A stretch of 64,000 nt of DNA from Trichuris trichiura. Its lineage: Eukaryota; Nematoda; Enoplea; Trichinellida; Trichuridae. Within the stretch, counting starts at the first letter, position 1, and every line of letters begins with the position of its first letter. The translations under genes and the position numbers were made by a program. Location: positions 806,001-870,000 of the forward strand of contig JBAJFE010000042.1 in the NCBI GenBank assembly GCA_037903355.1, written 5' to 3'. Below, piece by piece: positions 38,553-51,147 of this stretch. The notes below the pieces were generated by a model. It had not been told where the DNA came from, did not search any database, and saw only the letters and a program-made list of their open reading frames with translations.

Positions 38553-41500
38553 AATGAGGAAGAGATGAAGTAGCATTAGTGCTGGTTTAGTCATTCCAGT
38601 CGTTCTCTTTTTTCCGTTTGAAGGCAAGCCCTTTACTTCAACAATAAGCGCGTTTACAGTTAATAATACAGCTTTCGAAACCAGGCGTGTCGCGTCTTAA
38701 ACTTCTGTCATAGACATAGTAATTAGCATGGACAGACGACGAATTTTTATGTTCTTCAAAGGTTTGTTCACGAGCAGAAGCACACGCCGAAGACGGAGCA
38801 CTGCTGATGGTGAAAACTAGTACAAGTGTGAACACTTAAAAGCAGCTTACCACTGCGCAAAGAGCTGAAAGGTTATGCGTTACGCAATTACTTTAAAAGA
38901 AACGTTCTGTTTGCGAAGCTGAAACGTGAATGTAGTGCTGGCGTAAACTGAAACGTTAAAATAATTTATTTTAGATTTACATATTAAATTGGCATCTCTT
39001 AGCTGTTTGCATTAACCGGACAAGACAACCGAAGTCATAGTTACATTAATGCACTATAGAACCGTTATAAAAAACTGGTTTTCAAAATCGGCATCTTCTG
39101 TTGCGTGAGGTGCGGATTGAGTCTAAATCTTGAACTTTGAAGAACACTAGACATCGTTCGCTTTGAAAAGTTCGAACGACGCGGCTATCGCATCAAACTT
39201 AAAAAACGATAATTAAACAAGAAAGTAAAAAAGCAAGTTCGAACTAACCAAATATTTACGCCAAATGGACCTCAGGTTTTAGAATGTTTTATCGCTATAG
39301 CAAAGAGTTTCGTTGCATGCTAACAATAATCCAGCACAGAAAGGAAAAGCATTATGATTTTCAAGGCCAATCGAATTCCTCTAAGGCGCCTGTAAATTTG
39401 TTCGAACATATTGATCCCTCTGGTTAACATTCGCGTTTCTGCACGTCCAACACAACTGGATACAAGATTCAAAAATAAGAGAGAGAGAGTAAAGAAACCA
39501 ATATTTATTGGCCTTCCAGTTATGCTTCTGGAACGAACTATTAGTTTTCCTACCATTCGTTGAAATACAATTAATATTACGTTAAATCCAGATCAAATAC
39601 GCTTATTCACGCTGGGGACAGCACGATCACTATGTCAGCTCCTTAATGCATCGCAATAGCAAAAACTTTCTTCATCGTTTGGTGTTCTTTCAATAGGATT
39701 TAACATGTGCAGGGCATACTGAAGTTTGAGCTCAAACATACAGAAATTGTAGTGCTTTTTAAGTGCCATATGCAACCTATAATTTTTCACGAAGCGAGCC
39801 GCTTCATTAACTTATAAAATCACATTACCCTTGGGACTAGTATGTTCTCATCTTCAATATAAAAGCTCGAAGAACTTCTTGTAGCAACGGACTCCACGAT
39901 GTGCCATTGGTTTTTATTCACCTCGAAAGATAACAATTATCATTACACCTGTTCCGAACGCTTATGCCTTATCAAGCTGAACGCGAGCAGATAAAGTGCA
40001 CTGACATTTCTGTTTACGCGAAAGGTTCAGAAAAGCAGAAACGTGCTTATTCTACATCATTTCTTGCATTAGCTTGCTAAACTAGTAAATCTTCTGCAAA
40101 AGAAATTGTAACTTGAGCTGAATCCCTAAACGCACCTTGATTTCGTAACGGAAACTCTAAAGTTCAAGGGAATGACGGCAATGAAACTCAACCATTTTCT
40201 CCAATATAATTAAGGTAAAAGAAAGCTGTGAGTTCCGCCTAACTTAGTTAGCTACTAACGCTCTGGGGAAGGCCTTCGACCTGGGACTAAGGAAAATTAG
40301 GGATAACTGAGTTTTGATGAACTTGTCGAGAATAATCTTATGCTAGAAATGACAGAGGTGAAAATAAAGCGAAGCTATGTGCTCTACTTCGTCTCGTTAT
40401 ATGGCCAAAGATCAAATCTGCCCTCTTGCTTATCATATCGATTAGAAATGCTCTGAAGGTCTTGTTCGTTCCCTATTTGTCCACCAAAACAATGTGAGAT
40501 GCAGGTGCGCAAGGAGCTCTTACCGTTTGCTGATCGACTGTCCTTCAGAAAAGAAGCCAGTAATTTGGGCTTCTTTCTAGCTTGACATTTAGCGCTCAAA
40601 GACAATTGTACTTCATGATAAACTCTTTTTAAGTGAAAGAACTGATAGATCCATGACTTCTCACTCTGAAGGAGAGTCGACTGGTCTGTTTTGACATAGC
40701 TGAATGCCGCTGCCACCACGGACTGCCAACTATCAGTCAATTGAAGAAGCTGGCCGATGTATTTTGATAGCTGACGTAGCAGCCGTACACTAGAGTGGCG
40801 CTTCTCATAACTGCCATAATAGAGATGGGCTGATTACGGTCTCCTGAGGCTTGGCTTCCAAGACTTACGCAAAACGATTCGATCTTTTCCATTATTAGCG
40901 CGGTCTATGGATGGGGCGACCAATAGTTCACTCTAGGATGGCCTCACAGAAATGCCGTTACAAAACAGCCGAAAGCACTAGCTTCCCTGAAAGTCTCAGC
41001 ACTTTCAGCGCTGCACTCAGGTAACTATGTGAGCAATCCTTTCATTTTTGGCGTGTGAACCGTTTGCATTTTGTCAGAACGTTGCTTCGGCATGCTATTA
41101 TGAAAAGAAGTATTTTCATAGTTTTTTAGCTTTTCCATCTTGGAAAAAAGTTTGCTTAGGCACCAAGAATAATAAGAGTATGACTAAAAGTTGAAAATTC
41201 TTGAAATATTTCCTTCCTGCAAAGGATCATTCGCTGACGTTAGCAAACAAACATGTGCTTAAAGATGATTTCTCAGGTAAATTGTAAGTTTTTGTAATTT
41301 TTTGATCTTTTGCAATGTGCATGCTGTGGCATTAAGTTAATATTGAAACGAAAGATTTGACACAGGCTAGTATGGAATGGCTATGTGCATTGCCGAATTA
41401 AACAACGCTGCTTCGAGCTCAAATTAGCGATTTATTTTGCTGCCCTCAGTTTTGTTGCTGATGCAAGAGTAAATGAATTTACATTTTCTCTTCGCTTTCT

Positions 41501-44500
41501 TCTGAAATAAATGTTTCAGAAGAAAACGAATAGAAAATCTTTCTGTTGGCAAAATGCGAAGAATGAACATTATTATATGTTTGAAAACTGGAGTCTCATA
41601 ACTGGCGTATAGGTTTTCATTGAGGAAGAAATGGAAATTCAAAATAGGAATAGAAATTCTGCATGTCTATTTTAATGAAAAAGGAAGACGAAATAGGAAT
41701 TCAGAGCTAACAGGGACTACAAGTCCGGTCTTCGTCGTAAGCGGTTGGTCTCCTCACACCTTTTAATGCAGCGAAGGCCCCGAATTTCTATTTCTTCTTG
41801 TTTTTCATTGAAACGGGCTGGCAGACTGTAACTTTCTACATGAATTGTTTAATGCTTTGTTTGCGGCGCATGAAAGTTTTGAGTTACGTTATTTTGCAGC
41901 TTTACTATTGTTTTCTTGCCGCGTTTAGTGCAATACTGCTCTAAGATTCTCGGTTAACGATTGCAACTTGTAGTTCCTCGCTTCATCCTTTCATTACCGC
42001 TTAAAGACGTGCTGTAGTCATTGCGTTTTGCCATGAAAACTGCCATTGAGTGGAATGGCTGGTTAATAAACCGTCGAAGTTTGACTTCTTGTCTTCATCA
42101 ATTGGCATGGCGATTGGCAATTTGTGCCGTCGTATATCTTTCGTGGATAGCAAGCCGCTTGCCCTGCGAACCATTCTTTCGAATATAAAACGTCTGCACA
42201 TCGTAGTACTCGGTCGTGTGAACCTTTCGAAATCGGTTTATTGATTTAGTGTGCATTTCGCAAAATGCAACAAGCAGTAGTTAATTCCCAGCAAGAAGCA
42301 AAGCGCACTCAGCTTTTTTCGCTCGCAGTGGATTGTTTTTCTTATACAAGTATTTTCAGCGAAACTCTTAATTGAGAATGAACTGATCTAAAGACGTTTG
42401 ACGATAAGACCCAATTCTGATCCTTCTTCCGCAGCGGTGCAACCACAGTCGGCGTTCATGCTGTCTTTTATGTGACCACTTTTAACATGCCGTCAGTCAA
42501 GCCTAAGCATGATATAGAAATGTTGTTTAAGTGCTAGTTTGTAAAGTTTGTGGGTCCTATCTTACCGACACAAGCGGTCTGGAAGTTCAGTATTACCGGG
42601 TACTTTTTGACGATGCAGCCAGCTGAGCTCGTTTATTATCCTAAGCTGGATCATCAAAAAAGAAAGAATATGGTCCCTAAAAGGTATCATTGGGACAGTG
42701 TGAGTTATGCATACCTCGTTAACACCTTCCCAAGTTTTTCGTTACGTAAGGCAGTTACAAGACTTTTGAATTCCTTACGAGAAGTATTCGTTTCAAAAAC
42801 TTTTTGTGCTGGTTCTTCCACTCACAGCTGAGACGGTTAGCAGTGTCGCTTAGCGTCTGCGCAAACGTTGCCATTTCAACGAATTCTGCCTCCTTAGTAT
42901 CCATCGAATACACGCTAAATGTTTCTATCTATTTTTTGGACTGATACCTCCATAGCAAAATATTCCAAGTTCGGCCATCGAATCTGATTGACATGCCGTT
43001 TCCAGATTTTTGCATTGACTTCAATTAAGCATATGGTTGAGCATATAAGCATTCAATCACATTTTCTTGCTTATGGCTGCATAGTTTCCCCATGCGACAT
43101 AGTCCTTTACAAATATTTTCTCGGGAACTGTGGAATTATGAAAGTTTCTGTTGTTAGAGCACATCTTTCTCTGATGCAGTCGTTCGAACCCATCCGTTCT
43201 TGTTGGGAACATCAAATTCAAGATGGTTGTGACTTGTATCTTCGTTGGAGCTTCTGACTAAATCCGCCGTATACGCAGATATAGAGTTATCCAGTATGTG
43301 GTTAGAAAGCTTTTCAACTTTTCAAACGTGATGCCACTGCCACTGTGGGTTTTTCCAAGGCTCTTTTCAACGCACCTGTGAACCTCTTAATTCGTCCGCT
43401 GGAATGAGACATGTAAGGTATAGATGATAAAGACGTTAGGGGGTACAAAAAGATAACGTTTCTTTGAGACGAATTGGGGTTAACCATCCATTATTGGCAT
43501 TTCTGGCATTCCGTAGATGCTGAACATCGTTTTCGCATTTTAATGACAGTTCATCTTGCGGTCGCGTCACATAAGATAATTGTCGCACGTGTCAATATGA
43601 TAATTGCTTCAGGCAATTCAGAATGGCATCAGATAACACCAAAGCCATGAATCCGCTGATAAGACCAACGAAATCTGCGTTGAAAGGTTTCCATAGTTCT
43701 CCAGCTGTGTTCCGTAGTCGTAAGGGGACCTACGCTGGACTTTTCATATCCGTAGTGTTTTGGATGGAACCAAATTCTCATTTCGCGATATGTTGATTCA
43801 TCGCCGGTAACCACGAGTACTGTCGCGCTTCAGACATCATCCGGTTTCAATCCGAGCATGTTTCAAGCAGGCATGTTAAGGTTTTCCGTCGTAGTGCTCA
43901 AAAACGACAATTCTAGTTATCCAAACCAAACAACCATATGCTAATTGAAGCTTTCTGTTTCTCTAGAAAAGCGGTTGGATTTCCTGTTTCAGCCATTTAA
44001 CCGATTGGCTGACTGACACGTACTGATGCATTTCCTGAAAAATCCTATCCCGTTTTGTGTGCTGTTTTATTTCGCATATTGACTGCTTGATCACTAGCTG
44101 ATCTTCTGCCTTACTGATATCAAAATTAAGACCAAACAGTTCATCACTTGACACTGGTATTAGGGACAATTCACCCCTTCCCCAAGTAACTCTGTTTCGT
44201 GGTAGATGTGAGAACCTAACGCATCACGTTAATGCAGCAGTTTACGGCACTGCCTTTGTTGATTTAAATCTTGTCACCAACCGCTTATGGTCAGTGAAAA
44301 GAATAAACTTACGACCTCCATAAGTACTTGTGGAATCTCTTTACTGCTTACACCAAAGCTAACGCTTTCTTTATCTACTTGCTCTTAATTCCGCAAGGTA
44401 CCGTTCAACAACAGTACGTAGGCGACGACTTAGGAATTATCCCCTAGTCGGATAAAGTAATCAAGTAAAAGATGCCATCTTTTACTTGATTTCTTTGTAA

Positions 44501-45274
44501 GAGAAATCAAACAGCAAACATGCTCACGGAAGCTACTTGAAACATGAAGGTGCCAATGATTTGAGCAAACAGATTCTCTTGAAGGTTTCTTGCACTATAT
44601 AATTGATGTCCAGACAGGCATGAAGTTGCGGGAGGCAGACTTCCCACTTCTCCTCCTTCGAATCGAAATTTCCGTATGGAGCGATCAGCTTCTGCTCGCT
44701 GATTCCGGTTTTCGAAGGCTTATTCAACATTGTAAAGTTCAGCTCGTCACTATCTGTAATAGGGTGTCTCCTGACGATGCCACCAAGTCAGACTCGTTCT
44801 TTGTGGTAAGTTGGCTTGTCAGTTCGTAAAGAATATGGTTTCAGAAAGAAGTTACTGGTACAGTGCGAGTTATACATACCTCTTTACCGTTCTGGTTGAC
44901 TATTCCACATTCACTTGACGCAGCAGAACGTTTTGTGCCCGTTTGAAGATTAGCTTTTAAAGAAGCCAAACCTTTATCATTGCAAAAATACAAGTTTTGT
45001 GCTTGTGAGAAATCGTCGCAAACTGCTGCATTTTAGGAAAACTTTTCATGAACCCATTTCTGTTTCTATCGATGTTTCTGGTTGCGTCATAGGAAATGTA
45101 TATGCACGTAATTTTCATCTTTTATTCATAACTACTGTCCGTTGTTCAGGCTTCCTGAGAAATCATTAATGTACTCATTCAAGAAATAAAAAAATGGCTT
45201 GAATCTCATTGAATTTTTTTCAGTTATTATTATAACTTTTTCCTTGATAGATTCTGAGAATTTTTATTTTTTAG
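38553..45274. other. Gene-poor region upstream of the K2P gene
   Basis: I find no recognisable gene. The minus-strand frames at 40384-40740 (118 codons) and 43629-44730 are the longest, and I cannot match them to a family. The first exon of the K2P gene should lie somewhere in this stretch. A diverged duplicated segment occurs near 42660-42735 and 44825-44900. Confidence 0.45.
44459..44491. repeat. Perfect 15-bp hairpin
   Basis: AATCAAGTAAAAGAT, then GCC, then ATCTTTTACTTGATT. Function unknown. Confidence 0.6.
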
Positions 45275-46754
45275 TTCTGAAGGTTTGAGCTTCTACTTAA
45301 ACAATGAACAAGATCGGCCTGAAGAAACAGAGGCATGCGGAGACCATCTGATTCCAAACAACTACCGATCATTACCAATTAACGACACATTTAAGTCTCA
45401 GGTGCCTTCTTTGTTCAGTGATTCTGATAGCAAAAACTGGAGGAAGGTAAGTTCTTCAACTATTCGTCTTGCTCATAATTTAATGTTGTTTAAGGAATTG
45501 TATATTATCCTTCCACACTTTGGACTCGTATTTCTGTCTCTAATTTACACGGTCATTGGAGCAGGAGTTTTTTATTACATTGAGTATCCTAACGAGTCGA
45601 TTCTAAAACGAAAGAGCTTGGATCGAATAAGCCAACTACATGGGGTTTTTACTGATGACCTGTGGCAGCTGTTTCTTAACCAGTCTATCAGTTCCAAAGG
45701 ACACTGGGACCAGCTGGTGGATGCGTACTTTGATCAGTTGATGGAAACCATGCATGAAGCGTTCTCTGATAATTATATATCAGTTGACGAAATACGGAAC
45801 AATCGCACTGAAAATGTTTGGACATTTTCGTCCAGTTTCTTCTTCTCAATAACTCTTATCACTACCATTGGTAAGCTGTTACAAAATGGAATGGGCCATA
45901 TATCAGTAAGCGTATGAAATGCATGTAAAGACCGGCGCATGCTTATTGTTCATTAGAGCAATGCTCTTAACGGACACGTAATGATCTGCTGATACCACAT
46001 AACATCTGAAATTCAAGGAGCAGGTGCCAGGAATGCGAATAAAAATGTTACTATCAATAACGTAGGATCACAGGAGCGGAGTGTTTCCAACATGAAAGCT
46101 TATACAGTTACTTCTCTGACCTATTTAAGTATTGTAGAATACTTAATAAAAGAGAGCAGACAGAGAGGTCCCCGGAACAGAACTGGTTTATTTCAGAAAA
46201 CTTACTGCGTAGTAGTCTGGAAGCTTTCGCTTATGTGTATCTGCTATGCATGTCCCCGAAAGCGAATGGTGTTGTGCCTTTTTATTATTTTACTGTCCTT
46301 TGAAATGGTATTTGTTTTTGAATGCGCGCAAGGTTTACTAACCATGTAATCAAGTCATTCAAAACAAAGAACAAACTTTTTAAAAACTGTTGCAAGAGAT
46401 CACACCTTTTTATTGATCCTAGAATTGCTTACAGAATGCTTCACCGTGCATGGTGACCAAAATCCTGCAATCATTATTTGAACGATATATTCCAGCGCGT
46501 AAGAAAAGTTGGATGACTAAAATGACTTTGTAACGTGTCATGAGTTGATACCTCCAATGACGGTTGAAATTAATAATAATAATAATAATGGTTGTTCCTC
46601 TGGTTCACGGGTTTGGCCTGTTGCATGTATTTCTAAGTTAACTTCAAAATGCCCTACCAACAAACGGATGAGCAAATTGTTAGAGAAATTACTGAACAAT
46701 TCAATACCGTACGTTTCAAAACTGCTCGTGTTCCGTCGTCAGCAGTGTTGGGGC

Positions 46755-46789
<35 letters not shown>

Positions 46790-49700
46790 TTGGAGAGAAA
46801 GAACGGCTGTCTCAGAAGTAAAAGGCTCTGGACATTCAGTTTTTTCTCTCAAGCGTTTCTGACAAAAGGTGCACACTATGTTTCTATAATAAAAGCATAA
46901 ACGTTTGTTACATAGCACTCCATTTTCCGAACTAAGTATCACTTTAAAATGGCTAGGTGTGGGTTGAATAACACTGCGAGAATTTAAAATCAGCGCTATT
47001 TCTTCAGGAGGTTGCGAGTAACAGAAAAGTGAAAAAGTGTATTCCAAATGCTAAAACCTGTGAATTTTCAGGGAAGTTTTTCCATTGGGACAATCTGAAA
47101 ACAGGATGTTTTCTATCAGACTGTTTCATGGTTTGTTAGATCTTCTACGGCTTTTCCCGTTGTTGTTACATCTTTTGTTACGCATTCAACTTAGAAGCAT
47201 TCAAAATAGCATCACTGCAGTAGGTACTTCCATGAAGGCCATTAAATTTTCCAGAATACTTTTTTATATAACTGAATTGCTACAATGTTGATCTCAGAAT
47301 GCTTCTGAACCTGTAGCATTCAGTAATAGAGCATACCTTTTCATCCAGAAAAATATTTACAGGTGTACCGTTTGTTAGACACTCCACCGTGAAAGATTTC
47401 CCTGAAGCTTTCAGAATCCATTTTTTCCATCTTCATGGGATAGATGTGACTCGCAGTTTAAGTTTATTGCTGTGGAAAATTTCCTGTTATAACGTTCAAT
47501 AAATTTACTTCCAGAGTTTTCCGGTCCAGTCTTGACCCGTCATCAGCAATTAGTTGGAAAAGGATTTAGTTAAGTTCCGCTGAGGGAACTTCAATCCTCA
47601 TTGAGAAGACTATATAAAATTTTGAGAGGATGAAATTAGAATTTTTGGAGAGAGCTCTTTTAAATAGTAACTAACTAGAATTTCATCAGGATCCAAGGGC
47701 TAGTTTCGTATTTCGTCAACGAACGTTCTGCTATTTTTAACGAAGGAAGGCACCTTGCCCGTTAAGGATTTGATGAGCTTCTTTAAGCATCGACTTAATT
47801 CATTTGTGGTACTGCTTATTGTAGATACTATTGGCCGTAGTGGGATGCCTGGCTTGTGCAACTTTAGAAAACCATAAAGCTCAGAAAATTTGTAATTCGA
47901 TGCGAACTTAAGGTGCGCTGCCAATTTGGTAATTTATAAATCATACTGGCTCACAAATATTCATGATTGTCTGTTGTTCTGTTTTCCAATACAACGTAAT
48001 ATTTTTTTCAGGTTATGGGCATCTTGTTCCAAAAACACTGGACGGACGAGTGGCGTGCCTTATATTTGCTGTATTTGGTATACCATTAATTTTAGTTACA
48101 ATAGCAGACCTGGGAAAGTTTCTTTCCTTGCTCACCGGGAAAACTTACGTGGCCTTGTCAGGAACATGCAAAACAATTTGTAGAAGAACATGCATTTTGT
48201 TTCCACTTTGCGCAAAACGCTCAAGTTGCGAAGGGTCCGCCAGAGGTCATGAGAGCACGTCGGTTAGTGAAACATATCCAGGAAACATATCGGAAAACGA
48301 GTTCTTAAACCCTGATGAAAAAACAGTGTCCGTATTTTTCGTCATGGCAATCTGGATTGGTTACACTGCTCTCGGTGCCCTTCTCTTACAGCTCTGGGAG
48401 CCGTGGACTTTCTTTGATTCTTTCTACTACTGTTTCATTACTGTTACAACGATTGGTAAGTTACCGTGTCGTGAAAGAAACTCCTCTTCTGACCATTGTA
48501 ATGCATTGCGTAGTAATACAAGACGTACTGCGGTTGGTCTCACCGTGTTACAGACAAATGGCTTTGGCATTGTATAACGCGTCGATTAGTTTATAAATTG
48601 TTTCCTCTTTACTGCTTAGGAATTTTGTCGCAATAATTATAAGAACAAGCGAGGTTCAAGTAGCTTGAGCGATGCGTTCCGCAAAAGTTGTGTTGTTTGA
48701 AATAATATTAAGGTAATTTTAAAATAGAACGTGTAGTAGTAAAAATCAGAGAAGTCGTTAAATATAGGATATCTCAGAAAAATTAAGAATTTGTTTTTTT
48801 AAAGAGTTGGACTTAAGTTGCAACATTGCCACTACGTCTGCGCTGCAGGCAGAAACAGTGGCTTCCAGAAAACTTTGCTCAATAAAATGATTTCACGGGC
48901 TGAACATTTCATACTTAAACTATGCAAGTTGCAGTATTCCATTTATTCCAATAGTAGAATTGAATAGTCTTGCTCTGAAAATTCCATGTCCACATATTCC
49001 CAGTGACACTGGGTTTTTAGTAGGAAATCGTCGCCCATCTTTTGTTGGAAATTCTTTTGCAGGCAGATCCCTGTATATGCGGTTTCAGTTACATGTGATT
49101 TCTCTCTCCTCGCCCTGACAGTTTAGTATTACATAATTCGCAGCTTATGTAAGGTGTAAAACCGAATCCTCGAATTTCTGCTTTTGCGAATAGAGCTAAT
49201 ATACAAAACAGTCTTTTTATTGATAGAGTTTATGGAGTCATCATGAGTTTCCACTCTCTTTTTTGGGGCACCGCCTGGACTCTTTGTTCAAACAGGCAAG
49301 GTTGATAGCACCGTGCAATTTCTCATCGCTACAGGGCGTCGGGCTAATGGCGTCACATGTTTCTTTATCGATAATTCACAGAACCGCTACCACACACTGA
49401 ACATTCAGTGAATAGCTGCGCAATATTGTGAATCCTGTTATGAGAAAGCTGTGCAATAGTGTCTCAAAATCTGCGTACGGACTGATCCCTGGAGCCTCCA
49501 TGGTTCTGAGTAAAAATTAAATATTTTCATGACTTCACGTGCATATTCCGTCAGAGGAGGTGTTGGGAATCTACTTCTCTGAATCAGAAACATAGAATTA
49601 CATTTTAACATTGCAGGTTACCCGTTTTTTTGAAAACTTAAAAAGACTGCATTCTAACTAGTCAGTTACATACAGTCGATCATTCGACTTACCATGTCAC

Positions 49701-50290
49701 GTTGTCAAGGTGTATGGATCACCGCAATTCACTTTCATTTAGGTTTTGGAGATATTGTACCACTAAACAAGGCATTTCTTTGGGCAACAGTTCTGTACTT
49801 CGTCCTCGGCTTGGTAGTGACCACGATGTGCGTTGACCTTGTCGGGTCACAGTATATACAGAAGTTTCACTACTTTGGACGCAACGTCAAGCGTGTCACC
49901 GAAACTGCGTTGGCAAATTGGAACGGCCGTGTTGTTCGCCTTGGTGATGTTTTTCACTACGTTGCCTTTCTGCAAAAGTCCTTTGGACTAGGCCCAGAGC
50001 AGATGGACCGCATCGCGGCTCTTCCGACAGACTATTTGATTGAATGCATGATGCACGGTCGGCAACCAAATCTCAATCTTTTCAGTGGACGACCATACAT
50101 TCCTAACGACATTTATTACATTAAATGGATCGAGCAACCTCGAACGGCTAGCTATACTAGCGATAAGGTATTGGCCAGTGTAGAAAGCTTGGAGGTGACA
50201 TCAAGGTGCAGCACGAAAAGAACTCCGAGGGAGTGGTATTACCACATGGCATTCGAGCACATGAATGCTGCTGCAGAATCATCTGCCTAG
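45275..50290 (+). CDS. Two-pore-domain (K2P/TWK) potassium channel, 5' exon missing
   Basis: This is a leak potassium channel of the plasma membrane, formed as a dimer with two pore loops per subunit. Exons are 45275-45870, 48012-48455 and 49743-50290, about 529 codons, each joined in phase inside the Gly codon of a pore signature. Order: TM1 (IILPHFGLVFLSLIYTVIG), a long extracellular cap of about 90 residues, pore 1 TTIG/YGH, TM2 (LIFAVFGIPLILVTIADLG), TM3 (VFFVMAIWIGYTALGALLL), pore 2 TVTTIG/FGDIVP and TM4 (FLWATVLYFVLGLVVTTMCV). YIQKFHYFGRNVKR follows and resembles nematode TWK channels. The first exon starts at an acceptor (AG at 45273-45274) with no suitable ATG, so the start lies upstream and was not found. 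Pore 1 has GYGH where GYGN is more common. Confidence 0.92.
46567..46590. repeat. TAA trinucleotide microsatellite
   Basis: A run of about six AAT/TAA units lies in K2P intron 1, just upstream of hammerhead-like copy F on the + strand. Confidence 0.8.
46707..46745 (-). ncRNA. Hammerhead-ribozyme-like motif, copy F
   Basis: On the minus strand it reads CTG, CTGACGA, C, stem GGAAC, loop ACGAGCA, stem GTTTT, GAAA, CGTA, CGG. Stem II pairs through two A-T, one C-G and two G-U. The palindrome before the cleavage site is ACGU instead of AGCU, a compensatory swap. It lies in K2P intron 1 between two TAA microsatellites. Confidence 0.6.
46757..46789. repeat. AAT trinucleotide microsatellite
   Basis: A run of about ten AAT units lies in K2P intron 1 directly beside copy F. 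Confidence 0.85.
47511..47549 (-). ncRNA. Hammerhead-like motif, copy G, next to a Penelope-like RT fragment
   Basis: On the minus strand CTGATGA, CGGGTC, AAGACTG, GACC, GGAAAACTC, TGG. The CUGAUGA box is intact. The stem is GGTC/GACC, with a possible outer C-G pair, and stem I is weak. It lies about 150 bases downstream, on the same strand, of the RT fragment ending at 47700. Confidence 0.48.
47700..47924 (-). pseudogene. Penelope-like element reverse transcriptase fragment
   Basis: The minus-strand frame contains ELYGFLKLHKPGIPLRPIVS followed by TNELSRCLKKLIKSLTGK and SFVKNSRTFVDEIRN. This is the N-terminal RT region of Penelope-like retroelements (YGLPKLHKP...PLRPIVS, then LAK.L.PL.GK...VKNS..F). 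The fragment is about 75 codons and lacks the catalytic YXDD region and the GIY-YIG endonuclease. It sits in K2P intron 1, ending less than 90 bases before exon 2. Penelope-like elements are known to carry hammerhead motifs in their terminal repeats, which makes the nearby copy G meaningful. Confidence 0.85.
48456..49742 (+). other. K2P intron 2, nothing else recognised
   Basis: Bounded by donor GTAAG at 48456 and acceptor TTTAG at 49742. No repeat or coding block recognised inside. Confidence 0.7.
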
Positions 50291-51147
50291 TGCTCAACGA
50301 CTTCTTAGCTAACACGTCATTTCTTTTATAAAATGTGAATGAAAAGTTCACACTATGCTTACGATCAAATGCCCGTTGAAAAGTTTTACTCGAAGCCCAG
50401 TTATCAATGTGCGTCTTTTCAAATAAGTAGGTTTTGCTGCGGCAGTTAAGCAGGTATTCTTCTTTTTATCATTATTAGTACTAACACAATATTTTATTAC
50501 TTGTGAAACATTTTAACTTTTGTGACTGTAACGCGTCTACCTATAAGCAACCTTAGCGGAAGCGTAAGGTTCAACAGTCCAATAGCCAAAGGTAAGTTCC
50601 TTCGGGAGCATCGTAGGGAACTAAGACTCATGTTCAAAGATTCAGACATACAACTGTCTGAAGCTTCATTAGGAATTCAGCAGCACAGTCTAGTCCACCG
50701 CTTGCGTCAACTTGTGGCACGCTTCAGGCCAAACCAAGCTTTTTTAAACAATGAAATATAGCCACCTGGCAGCAGAGCAAAGTCTTTGCTAATCGGTGTG
50801 TCGTTTGTCCATTGCTCTTCCGTAACCCACCTTGCAAGGAGTCTACTTGGAAACCTGACGGGCACCCAAGCAGTTCGACAATCAAAGTATTGAAATCTCT
50901 CTTTAAGGGGTTTCCCAAAGCAGTGTTCTACTACACGCAAACTGAGGGCCATCGTCATCATATACGGAGCACACGTGACGGTGAGCTTCAGCTGACTCAT
51001 CGCGAGAGCTGAAGGAAATCATATTGCGATGGCTAAAATGACTCTGAGCATGCGTGAAGTTTTTGAGAACCATGATAAAACTAAAGATAGAGAGCTCACT
51101 GGTCATGTCTCATCTGTAGCTTTAAGAAGAGCAGCAAAAGCATATGA
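50291..51147. other. Interval between the K2P gene and the mariner element
   Basis: A + strand frame (50540-50761; SNLSGSVRFNSPIAK, then EHRRELRLMFKDSD) looks somewhat protein-like and contains a GTAAGTT donor-like site, but I recognise no family. The opposite strand is also open. I cannot say which, if either, is coding. Confidence 0.3.

Noticed and set aside
40384..40740. 118-codon minus-strand open frame
   Set aside because: No recognisable domain, no clear splice partners and no Kozak-like support. Chance or decayed coding sequence cannot be told apart.
43180..43205. GTTCGAACCCATCC, resembling a tRNA B box
   Set aside because: No matching A box or cloverleaf arms at the expected distance upstream.
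43629..43814. Minus-strand frame containing VTGDEST, like the mariner catalytic motif VTGDE
   Set aside because: The residues around it do not match mariner (no WVY..D, no downstream HD or SPDLAPSD blocks nearby). A five-residue match alone is not evidence.
46545..47047. Open frames with poly-Asn or poly-Ile runs
   Set aside because: These are translations of the TAA microsatellites on either strand, not genes.
50707..51000. Minus-strand frame of 97 codons beside the mariner element
   Set aside because: No family match, and the opposite strand is equally open; insufficient to call.
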